From contig CAKSPR010000035.1 of assembly GCA_934486455.1 (NCBI GenBank), positions 1 to 19,396 of the forward strand: a stretch of 19,396 nt of DNA. The letters are read 5' to 3'. The position numbers and the translations under genes were made by a program. The notes below the pieces were generated by a model, which was not told the origin of the DNA, made no database searches, and saw only the letters and a program-made list of their open reading frames with translations. Positions 1 to 6,264 of the stretch are shown piece by piece. This stretch comes from an uncultured Eubacteriales bacterium. GTDB lineage: Bacteria; Bacillota; Clostridia; Oscillospirales; Acutalibacteraceae. Position 1 is the first letter of the stretch. Each line of letters begins with the position of its first letter.

Positions 1-492
1 CGGCACGCCGCTGCTGAATGCAAATGCCTGCTGGTGCAGATCGTTGGTGATCACCAGCAAAAACAGCACAGCCGGAACAATTGCCAAAAATCCGAGCTTT
101 CCGGTCAAACGATATTCCTCCGATTTCCCGAGAGACAGCGCAATATACACCCCAAGCAGCGGTATAAAAAGCATGGGTAAATAGTAGAGATACCAAATGT
201 ACCGTGCTACTGTCAGGTCAGTGACAAACTCATATTTCAGGGTGCGCAAAACAAGCCACAGCAGCATCAGGGCGGCCGTCAGACGCATACAGTGCAGCAC
301 CTGCGTCTGTATAATGCGGCGGTCGAGGGAAAACCCCCACAGGGCAAACAGCAGCAAATATAGTGCCGCGCGGATATAACTCATCCAAGCGCCGCCGATG
401 TCGAGCATAGCCAGCATCCGGCAGGAATAGGCCGCCGCAATGATTGTAAAAACCAGGATCATAGGAATCAGCTGTTTTGTATTCCGTTTCAT
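1..492 (-). CDS. Sensor histidine kinase, 7TM N-terminal part (partial, cut by window edge)
   Basis: The reading frame is open from an ATG at 492 to the window edge (164 codons, no stop), so only the N-terminal sensor part is present. The translation begins MKRNTKQLIPMILVFTI and has about five hydrophobic segments (roughly residues 8-24, 38-53, 70-82, 97-119, 133-148) with short charged loops. It then reads VITNDLHQQAFAF, which resembles the conserved TNDLHQ-type motif of the 7TM extracellular sensor region found at the N-terminus of some clostridial histidine kinases. The kinase core would lie left of the window, so the kinase assignment is inferred from this motif and the topology. A purine-rich GAGAG lies about 9 nt before the ATG and a better AAGGAG lies 19 nt before it, so the start is uncertain. 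No response regulator gene is visible. It could be another polytopic membrane protein. Confidence 0.6.
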   Translation of the reverse strand, partial: MKRNTKQLIPMILVFTIIAAAYSCRMLAMLDIGGAWMSYIRAALYLLLFALWGFSLDRRIIQTQVLHCMRLTAALMLLWLVLRTLKYEFVTDLTVARYIWYLYYLPMLFIPLLGVYIALSLGKSEEYRLTGKLGFLAIVPAVLFLLVITNDLHQQAFAFSSGVP

Positions 493-536
493 AGGGGAAA
501 TCTCTCGCTTTCTCCTTAACCGAAAAAAGGAAGGTT

Positions 537-574
537 TGATCAGTGCCGTTTAACTAATCAAGGAATATCCCTTG
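537..574. repeat. Two adjacent inverted repeats upstream of the membrane-protein gene
   Basis: TGATCAGT (537-544) and ACTAATCA (553-560) form an inverted repeat with one mismatch around a short spacer. Immediately beside it, 559-574 reads CAAGGAATATCCCTTG, a 16-bp near-palindrome with one mismatched pair. Both lie in the 160-bp gap between the XRE gene and the kinase-like gene. They may be operators for a response regulator or repressor. I see no T-tract fitting a terminator for minus-strand transcripts and no convincing -35/-10 pair here. Confidence 0.3.
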
Positions 575-652
575 TCGATTTTATTTTTTTCGGCAAACCG
601 CTTCCGAATATGAATTTACAAAATGCGGTGTGCCGTTCATAATCGGTTTTTC

Positions 653-862
653 TTATCTGTTGTCGTACACAAAGTCCATAATGTCGTTGGGAGTACAGCT
701 CAGGGCTTTGCAAATTTTTCCCACGGTTTCAACCGTGATGTTTTCGTTTCTGTTCATTTTGGAAATAACATAGTTGCTGATGCCGGCTGCTTTTTCAAGG
801 TCTTTCTTCTTCATGTCCCTGTCGATCAGCAGTTTCCAGAGTTTTTTATAGCTTATATCCAT
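653..862 (-). CDS. Small XRE/Cro-type HTH transcriptional regulator
   Basis: This is a 69-aa protein made up almost wholly of a Cro/C1-type helix-turn-helix. Its core includes MKKKDLEKAAGISNYVISKM (recognition helix region, about residues 18-37), followed by the typical NITVETVGKICKALSCTPNDIMDF end of the fold. Such stand-alone minimal repressors are common in clostridial mobile elements and in small regulatory cassettes. It lies 160 bp upstream of the kinase-like gene on the same strand. A TTGTGT-17-TATTAT promoter with an overlapping palindrome lies 70-100 bp upstream, which fits autoregulation. The GAGG before the ATG is about 11 nt away, so translation may be modest. The target genes are unknown. 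Confidence 0.85.
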   Translation of the reverse strand: MDISYKKLWKLLIDRDMKKKDLEKAAGISNYVISKMNRNENITVETVGKICKALSCTPNDIMDFVYDNR

Positions 863-908
863 ACATCGATCAGCCTCGATTCAAACAGAAGTTACTCCGA
901 AAGGGGAA

Positions 909-926
909 ACAGCCGACTTTGGCTGT
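909..926 (-). promoter_or_regulatory. Hairpin in leader of the XRE gene
   Basis: ACAGCC (909-914) pairs perfectly with GGCTGT (921-926) around a 6-nt loop. It falls at or just after the predicted transcription start of the XRE gene. No T-tract follows on either strand, so it is more likely a leader hairpin or a second operator than a terminator. Confidence 0.3.
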
Positions 927-933
927 CAAAAAC

Positions 934-962
934 ATAATAACATGTTTTATGAAAAAACACAA
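934..962 (-). promoter_or_regulatory. Promoter of the XRE gene with overlapping palindromic operator
   Basis: On the minus strand, -35 TTGTGT (962-957) and -10 TATTAT (939-934) are separated by exactly 17 bp. The -10 and spacer lie within the imperfect palindrome CATAAAACATGTTATTATG (951-933), whose centre AACATGTT is a perfect 8-bp palindrome. A repressor bound there would cover the -10, as expected for autorepression by the XRE protein. The operator assignment is inference. Confidence 0.5.
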
Positions 963-1036
963 GGTTTTCAAATCGATGGATTTATTTTTTGCGGTATTTT
1001 TGACGGATTTTTCGGTACGAAGAAAATCGGAAGCGC

Positions 1037-1076
1037 AAAAAGACCGACAGGGCTTTTGCGTCCCTACGGTCCTTTT
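1037..1076 (-). terminator. Strong intrinsic terminator (effectively bidirectional)
   Basis: On the minus strand, AAAAGGACCG (1076-1067) pairs with CGGTCTTTTT (1046-1037), with one G-T wobble. An inner GGG/CCC extends the stem around the loop region, and the downstream arm ends in TTTTT. On the plus strand the other arm ends in TCCTTTT, so it may work weakly in that direction too. It ends the candidate RNA described at 1037-1262 and isolates the XRE gene from spoIVB. Confidence 0.7.
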
Positions 1077-1262
1077 GCGTCATTTGCCAAACGGCTGTTA
1101 AATTGAACACAGCTCCCTTCTGCCGCCTTACCGTAACGCTCTCCGTCGGGGGCAGACGGCCGTTTTGTCCGTCGCATTGTACAAATGCGGCCTGTTTTCT
1201 CGGTTAATGAAAATACGGACAGGCACCGGAAACCCGCTTGAACTCAAGCTTTTCCTGTGTTG
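1037..1262 (-). ncRNA. Candidate structured small RNA (unidentified), about 225 nt
   Basis: The 417-bp stretch between the XRE gene and the broken spoIVB has no credible protein gene. On the minus strand it begins just after an extended -10 (TGTTATAAT, 1276-1268) and ends in a strong terminator (1076-1037). Between them lie successive hairpins: GGAAA/TTTCC enclosing GCTTG-AGTT-CAAGC; GCCTGT/ACAGGC enclosing TTTTC/GAAAA; GCATT-TGTAC-AATGC; TCTGCC/GGCAGA, with CCGTC/GACGG as an alternative; and GCTGT/ACAGC. I do not recognise it as 6S, SRP, tmRNA, RNase P, a T-box or a common riboswitch. Pairing was done by eye, so the fold is a hypothesis. It could instead be remnant intergenic DNA. Confidence 0.4.
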
Positions 1263-1267
1263 TCCCA

Positions 1268-1276
1268 ATTATAACA
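1268..1276 (-). promoter_or_regulatory. Extended -10 promoter of the candidate RNA
   Basis: The minus strand reads TGTTATAAT, a perfect extended -10 (TG-N-TATAAT). The hexamer 17 bp upstream is TCGTTC, a poor -35, which extended -10 promoters tolerate. It is flanked by GTGTT/AACAC arms (1257-1277), possibly an operator. It starts only four bases beyond the spoIVB stop codon, so it sits right at the point where that gene breaks off. Confidence 0.5.
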
Positions 1277-1279
1277 CAC

Positions 1280-2353
1280 TCACATCCCCTGAACGATTCC
1301 TCCGGTCAGCTCCAAAAGCCCGCTGTCGGTAATCCTGATCGTAAGGTTTTGCTGCTTTTGATCGTTCATGCTGATTTTTTCGATTTTACAGGTATAGCGT
1401 TTTGCTTCGCCGCTGACGAATGACAGAATTTCTGCGTCTCCTTTTTTTACTTCCTGGCGCATAGCAACCTCCGCCTTTTCAAATTCATCGGTTTTTCCCG
1501 AATATTTCCCGAAAACTCCGCATTCGGAATTGAGAGAGATGTCTCCTAAAGGCTTATTGCTTATAAAACAGCCCTGTATTTCGCCTGCCGCGCCCTTTTG
1601 GCCTTTGGTAATACCGATTATCTCGGCACGAAGCGCCTGTCCCGAAAGCACCGTAAGAGTCTCTCCGGTATCCACGTCGCAGACGCTGTGCCCAAGGCCG
1701 GCAAAGGCGCCGCTTTCAGGCTCGATAAAGGTCATCGTTCCTATACCCGCCGAAGAATCTCTCACCCATATTCCCGCTTTAAAGGTGTTGTCCTCGGCGC
1801 AAAGAACAGGGTAAAGCTCGGTGACAAAGGAGCCTTCTCCCCGCTTGCACAAAAGACTGACCGAGCCTCCGCCGCTGTTTTCGATGACGCTTCTCAGATC
1901 CTCGTTGGAGCAAAGCTGTTTATCGTTGGCTTTAAGAATGACATCTCCCTTTTTTAATCCTGCATTTTTTGCGGGATCCACAGTTTCCTTTTCGGCCTTA
2001 ACGCCGGTAATACCGACCACAATTACCCCGTCGGAAAATATTTTTATACCGAAGGGTCGGCCGCTTAAAAGAACCTCGGTTTTTTCTTCATACTCTGCCG
2101 AAACATCTTTAACAGGAATCAGTCCGAACAAATCAACACTAAAGGTGCTTCTTTTGGAATGGGGTTCTAAAACCGAATTTGATCTTTCACTTCTGTTTGC
2201 CGAAATGGGAATGTCGCTGTTTATTTTCAGTTCCCTTTCGCCGACAATCGTGAAATCGGAAGGCAAGCTGTCGGAAAGCGAGACGCCCGTTATCAAAACG
2301 GCAACCGCCAGCATAAAACATATTGCCGTTATTATTTTGGGTATCTTATTTAA
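1280..2353 (-). pseudogene. spoIVB: SpoIVB peptidase (S55 family), truncated before the active-site serine and lacking a start codon
   Basis: SpoIVB is a secreted forespore serine protease that signals across the spore membranes to activate SpoIVFA/SpoIVFB and hence sigma-K. Counting from the first ATG (2314), a hydrophobic signal anchor comes first, a PDZ domain spans about 85-170, and the catalytic His is at 209 (GLGHSVCD). RITDSGLLELTGGIVQGM (Asp330) matches the family motif that should continue SGSPI, where Ser is the nucleophile. A TGA follows GM directly, and no frame downstream restores SGSPI or the GAVTH-type C-terminus. The protein is about 344 aa against roughly 425 in Bacillus subtilis. 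At the other end, the AAAGGAGG site precedes LNKIPKIITAICF, a normal basic signal-peptide start, but that frame has no ATG, GTG or TTG there. A TTA sits at the ideal spacing, one base from TTG. The first ATG would lose the basic n-region and its ribosome binding site. Two lesions suggest a dead gene. Confidence 0.8.
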
Positions 2354-2361
2354 TTTAAAAA

Positions 2362-2369
2362 CCTCCTTT
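2362..2369 (-). promoter_or_regulatory. Orphaned ribosome binding site of spoIVB
   Basis: The minus strand reads AAAGGAGG, a near-perfect Shine-Dalgarno. Eight bases downstream is TTA (2353-2351) in the SpoIVB frame. The first ATG in that frame is 47 nt away, and an in-frame TAA lies upstream. This is the evidence that the original start codon has been lost. Confidence 0.6.
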
Positions 2370-2491
2370 GTGCCGCACCTTTAAAAACAAATCGGAGGAA
2401 AAATCAATGATCTGTTTTTTAATGTACAACACTTGCAGCCTGCTTTATTAAGTTGTGCAAAAGAAGATTTTTTATTTAAGGTAATTAAATC

Positions 2492-2527
2492 AAAAAGACC
2501 TGCCAGGGTTGATTTGGCAGATCTTTT
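2492..2527 (-). terminator. Intrinsic terminator after the alpha-mannosidase gene
   Basis: On the minus strand, AAAAGATCTGCCA pairs with TGGCAGGTCTTTT over 13 bp (one T-G wobble) around a 9-nt loop and ends in TTTTT. It lies 54 bp past the mannosidase stop and separates that gene from spoIVB. The plus-strand version is nearly as good, with one mismatch. Confidence 0.8.
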
Positions 2528-2581
2528 AAATGTTATTTTTCGATTTTAAAAATTTAAAATCCGATTTCTCGGTTCAAGACC

Positions 2582-5014
2582 TTATATTTTCATAAAGTCG
2601 CCGACCGTCATACCGTCCTTTTTGCAGGTAACGGTTTTGACCTCGTATTTGCCGAAATCGATGTGCACCGTGTGTTCTCCGAGGGTAAAGTCGGCGGAGG
2701 CGGGACGAGACGAGCCGTTGTAGAATCGGGCAATGTAGCAATCCTCCTCGGTTTCGGATTTTTTGAAGGCCGACATGGTTATCTTGGGATTGGACAGGTT
2801 GACCTTAACGGTGGCAATACCTTTTCCGCTGCCGGTGGGGAACACATTAAGGGCGTAGGGACGGAGATTAAACTCGGTCGCTTCCCTGTCAAGCTCATCC
2901 TCGTTCATAACGCACATACGGAATTCAAATTCGTGCTCGCCCTGGTCGATTATCGAAACATATCTGTCGGGACCGATATTAGGCATGGTTTCGGGAATGG
3001 GGTGGCCGCTGTATCTTGCGCCTCTGAGCAGCGACAGACGGATCTCTCCGTTTGAAAAGCTGTTTCCGTAAATGCAGTTATTTATGATCGAAAGGCGGTT
3101 TTGCTCTCCATCGCCGGCCGAAACAAACCTGTGGGAGACATTTTCCCGACCGTCATCATAAAGCACCTCGGTGCCGAAGGAGGTCTGCCCGATATAATTG
3201 CCCTTTTTGAAAACGGTGGGTATATGCAGCTTGAGCATGCGGTTTTGCTCGTTCCAGATGGCATTGACCTTAACATCCACCTTGTTTTCCTTTTTGTAAA
3301 TGTTATAAAGCAGTCTTACTCCTGCCCGCTCGCCTTCAAAGAAGCTTTCAACGCTGAGTAAAAGCTCTCCGTCCTCGACCACCTTAACATTGGTTCTTCC
3401 GCGGAAAACGCCCTTGTCGCAGACCGAAAGGGGGAGTGCCTCGGGGTCGCTTCCCATTGCAACGTGCTGGAAATCGGCCATTCCCCAGGGATCCTCGTTG
3501 TCTGTGTAAATGTAAGGCTCAAAGGCGGGGCCGTCGAGATATTCCTTTCCGTCCACCTTATAGGAGGTCATAAGACCGGTCTTTTGGCTTATAACCACCT
3601 GCATTCTGCCGTTATCGAAAGCAATGTCGGTCTCGGGAGTTACGGGCGGCTGCTTTGCCGGTTCAAACTCCACAAATGCCTTAAACCGCTTGACCGAAAG
3701 CGCGGGAAGAGCTGCCTTAAAAAGTATTCTCTTTCTCCAGTCGAGCAGAAGGTTCGACTCCTCGCGGATGATCTGGCAGGGAATCTCTTTGTCCCCGTCA
3801 AAAAGGCGTATTTTGCTCTGGCGGGAGATGTCGTGGTTTTGCTCGGCAAGGTTGAATTCACATTCGATATAGGTCTCGTATTCATAGGGCTGGAAGTTGA
3901 AAACAAGAATGGGATATTCTCCGTTTTCGGCCACGGGCTCGTTTTGGGAAAGAGCGAAAAAGGCCTTCGCGCGGGAAATTTCGGCAATGTGCAGACCGTG
4001 GTTTATAATTCTCAGTCCGTTTTCGATTCCCCTCTTTGTGGCCGAGCCGGGAAGGATGTCGTGGAATTCGCAGTTTAAAAGATCCTCGGTAACATCGGCC
4101 AGATCCTTTTCGGGATAGGTCACAAGTCCGGAAAGCGCCGCCGCAGAAAGAGCGCGCTCGGTGGAATAAAGGCTGTTTTCAAGAGCAATGTGCTTGCGCT
4201 TCAGCTCCGACGCCGAGGTGTAACAGCCCGGCATCGATATGCGGAGCGACTGATCAAAATCGGCCGTCGGCTCGGCTCTTTTAAAGAATTCCTCGGGGGT
4301 GCTGTGTATTATCCTGCACTGATCGTCGGATTCCATCCATTCCTTAATGTCGGCAAGATCCTTTCTCGAAGGTCCGCCGCCGTGGTTTCCGACGCCCCAC
4401 AGGCACAGCCATATTTCCCTGTCCTCACGGCCGCCCTTGACCCCCTGGCAGTGGCCTTTAGCGCAGCCGAAATATGTGCTGTTGTATGTGGGGGAACGGA
4501 AGGCCTTTATCCTGCTTCCGTCAAAGCCCTCCCACCAAAAGAAATCATCCGGGAGATCAAGCTCTCCGCCGAAGGGACGGACAAAAATATAACTGTCCTG
4601 ACCGCATTTTCTGATTATCTGAACAAGACCTCTCGTGTGGCCGAAGGAATCAAAATTGAGTGCCGTAGTGGGATTTTCTCCGAAATGCTCGGCAAAATAT
4701 TTGTGTCCCACCTGCGCATGGCGTATAAAGCTTTCGCCGGCCGGCATATTGGCGTCGGGCTGAAGATACCAGCCGCCGATGACATGCCATTTACCCGCCT
4801 TTATGAGCTGTTTTATTTTTTCAAAAAGGTCTGGCGCATACTCGGCAATGTATTTATAAAGACTTACCTCGTTGTGGCAAAAAATGTAGTCGAATTCATC
4901 GGCCAAATTTGCCGCGCTCTGGAAGGTGGAAATGGCAGCCGAGGCTCCCTCCTCCCATTCCCAAAGCCACACGGGATCAAGATGTGCTTCGCATATTAGA
5001 TGCAGTTCTTTCAT
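2582..5014 (-). CDS. Alpha-mannosidase, glycoside hydrolase family 38
   Basis: This 810-aa enzyme is predicted to hydrolyse terminal alpha-mannosyl residues with retention of configuration, using an active-site metal (usually zinc). The N-terminal catalytic domain carries the GH38 signatures: AHLDPVWLWEW (His11 and Asp13 as metal ligands), NFDSFGH (Asp122 as nucleophile and ligand) and GNHGGGPS (His211 as the fourth ligand). The C-terminal two thirds are the usual middle-helical and beta-sandwich regions. No signal peptide or membrane segment is seen, so it should act in the cytosol on imported manno-oligosaccharides. The start ATG follows an AGAGGTGA-type site. It stands as a single gene between terminators, with no sugar transporter in the window. 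Exact linkage specificity cannot be read from the sequence. Confidence 0.93.
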   Translation of the reverse strand: MKELHLICEAHLDPVWLWEWEEGASAAISTFQSAANLADEFDYIFCHNEVSLYKYIAEYAPDLFEKIKQLIKAGKWHVIGGWYLQPDANMPAGESFIRHAQVGHKYFAEHFGENPTTALNFDSFGHTRGLVQIIRKCGQDSYIFVRPFGGELDLPDDFFWWEGFDGSRIKAFRSPTYNSTYFGCAKGHCQGVKGGREDREIWLCLWGVGNHGGGPSRKDLADIKEWMESDDQCRIIHSTPEEFFKRAEPTADFDQSLRISMPGCYTSASELKRKHIALENSLYSTERALSAAALSGLVTYPEKDLADVTEDLLNCEFHDILPGSATKRGIENGLRIINHGLHIAEISRAKAFFALSQNEPVAENGEYPILVFNFQPYEYETYIECEFNLAEQNHDISRQSKIRLFDGDKEIPCQIIREESNLLLDWRKRILFKAALPALSVKRFKAFVEFEPAKQPPVTPETDIAFDNGRMQVVISQKTGLMTSYKVDGKEYLDGPAFEPYIYTDNEDPWGMADFQHVAMGSDPEALPLSVCDKGVFRGRTNVKVVEDGELLLSVESFFEGERAGVRLLYNIYKKENKVDVKVNAIWNEQNRMLKLHIPTVFKKGNYIGQTSFGTEVLYDDGRENVSHRFVSAGDGEQNRLSIINNCIYGNSFSNGEIRLSLLRGARYSGHPIPETMPNIGPDRYVSIIDQGEHEFEFRMCVMNEDELDREATEFNLRPYALNVFPTGSGKGIATVKVNLSNPKITMSAFKKSETEEDCYIARFYNGSSRPASADFTLGEHTVHIDFGKYEVKTVTCKKDGMTVGDFMKI

Positions 5015-5046
5015 AATGTCACCTCTTAATAAAATAAATTATATAA

Positions 5047-5075
5047 AAAGCTGCACCTAAAAAAGGCACAGCTTT
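5047..5075 (-). terminator. Intrinsic terminator between pfkA and the mannosidase gene
   Basis: On the minus strand, AAAGCTGTGCCT pairs with AGGTGCAGCTTT (12 bp, two G-T wobbles) around a short T-rich loop and runs into TTTTTATAT. It lies about 110 bp beyond the pfkA stop and 33 bp before the mannosidase start. A TATAAT overlaps its tail and could be the mannosidase -10, though no good -35 is seen. Confidence 0.7.
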
Positions 5076-5097
5076 AGGGGGAATTCCGCAAACAGGT

Positions 5098-5132
5098 GTG
5101 TTTTTTAAAGGGTTTCGTCTTTCAAAAAACAC
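5098..5132. repeat. Hairpin-forming inverted repeat downstream of pfkA
   Basis: GTGTTTTTT (5098-5106) pairs with AAAAAACAC (5124-5132). AAAG/CTTT extends the stem inwards past one mismatch. It lies in the 3' region of the pfkA transcript, upstream of the better terminator, and may stabilise or help end that transcript. Confidence 0.4.
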
Positions 5133-5186
5133 GGGCTTTGTTTAAAAATCCTCTGTCCTTTTTGCAAAGCTTCCCCTTTTACCCAA

Positions 5187-6155
5187 TCAGTTGTTTATGG
5201 TATTTGCTATTTCGTAAAGCTCATATTCAAAGGGCTTTTCCATTTTAAGAGCCTCAAAGATGTCGGTGGCCACAAGCTCGCCATGCTGATAAGCCACAAC
5301 GCGGTTGCCTATACCCTGGGAAAGCAAATCAACCGCCGCATAGCCCATTTCGCTGGCGCAAACTCTGTCGCGCACGCTGGGCGAGCCTCCGCGCTGAACA
5401 TGACCGAGAATGGTGGCACGGGAATCAATGCCGGTCACAGCCTGAATCTGCTGGGACAGCTTTTCAACCCCGCCGATTCCCTCGGCGACAACGATTATAA
5501 AATGCTTTTTGCCGGAATTCTTTGCGCGATAGATGCGGTCGACAATGTCCTTTTCAACATCATATTCAACCTCGGGAACGAGGATGGTGGTGGCACCGCA
5601 GGCAATTCCCGAATGAAGTGCAAGATAACCTGCTCCTCTGCCCATAACCTCAACAATGGTACATCTTTCGTGGCTCTGGGCCGTGTCGCGAAGACGGTCG
5701 ACCATTTCCATGCAGGTGTTGACAGCGGTGTCAAATCCGATGGAATACTCGGTGCTGGCAATGTCGTTGTCGATGGTTCCGGGAATACCGATACAGGGAA
5801 TTCCTCTTTCCGAAAGATCTCTTGCTCCGCGATAGGTTCCGTCGCCGCCGATGCAAACGATTCCGTCGATTCCGTGCTTTTCGCAGGTTTTAATGGCGGT
5901 CTGCATTCCTTCCTCTTCCTTAAAGCGAGGGCTTCTGGCGGTGAACAGTACGGTACCTCCGCGGTGGATAATATCCGAAACGCTGCGGATGTTCATATCA
6001 AAAACATCGTCCTCGATAAGACCGTTATATCCGCGGTGTATACCCTTAACCCTCATTCCTTTGCTGAGGGCGGTTCTGACGACCGCTCTTACGGCCGCAT
6101 TCATTCCGGGGGCGTCTCCCCCGCTGGTCAAAACACCAATGGTCTTTACATTCAT
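5187..6155 (-). CDS. pfkA: ATP-dependent 6-phosphofructokinase
   Basis: PfkA phosphorylates fructose 6-phosphate to fructose 1,6-bisphosphate, the committed step of glycolysis. At 322 aa it matches bacterial homotetrameric PfkA. Visible motifs are GVLTSGGDAPGMNAAVR (7-23, ATP binding), GGDGTYRGA (103-111), PGTIDND (125-131, Asp129 as catalytic base) and the GHVQRGGSPS substrate region near 250. The Gly in GGDG and in PGTIDND, rather than GGDD and PKTIDND, marks ATP rather than pyrophosphate use. It follows dnaE on the same strand, as in many clostridia, but also has its own strong promoter at 6212-6239. A GGGAGG site precedes the ATG by a good distance. Confidence 0.97.
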   Translation of the reverse strand: MNVKTIGVLTSGGDAPGMNAAVRAVVRTALSKGMRVKGIHRGYNGLIEDDVFDMNIRSVSDIIHRGGTVLFTARSPRFKEEEGMQTAIKTCEKHGIDGIVCIGGDGTYRGARDLSERGIPCIGIPGTIDNDIASTEYSIGFDTAVNTCMEMVDRLRDTAQSHERCTIVEVMGRGAGYLALHSGIACGATTILVPEVEYDVEKDIVDRIYRAKNSGKKHFIIVVAEGIGGVEKLSQQIQAVTGIDSRATILGHVQRGGSPSVRDRVCASEMGYAAVDLLSQGIGNRVVAYQHGELVATDIFEALKMEKPFEYELYEIANTINN

Positions 6156-6211
6156 TTTAAAAGCCTCCCAAATCCCAAATGTACTTATATTACATTTTAA
6201 AAACTTATTTT

Positions 6212-6239
6212 ATTGTATCATTTTTAAATGAATTGTCAA
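6212..6239 (-). promoter_or_regulatory. Strong promoter driving pfkA
   Basis: On the minus strand, a perfect -35 TTGACA (6239-6234) and -10 TACAAT (6217-6212) are separated by 16 bp, with an extended TG one base before the -10. The predicted start is about 50 nt upstream of the pfkA ATG. It lets pfkA be expressed separately from the dnaE transcript. Confidence 0.8.
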
Positions 6240-6264
6240 GATATTTGTCGAATTTATCCACTGA

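Noticed and set aside
1033..1080. GGGACGCAAAAGCC on the minus strand, similar to part of a cyclic-di-GMP riboswitch
   Set aside because: The match is wholly inside the terminator stem-loop, and the GCACAGGGCAAACC half and the flanking stems of that riboswitch are absent.
1200..1283. A frameshift as the cause of the early spoIVB stop
   Set aside because: Reading the other two minus-strand frames past 1283 gives neither SGSPI nor the GAVTH-type C-terminus, so the sequence is replaced, not shifted.
5283..6200. Long plus-strand open frame (305 codons) opposite pfkA
   Set aside because: It is antisense to a fully conserved PfkA, has no ribosome binding site and no recognisable domain. Codon bias of the real gene keeps the opposite strand open.
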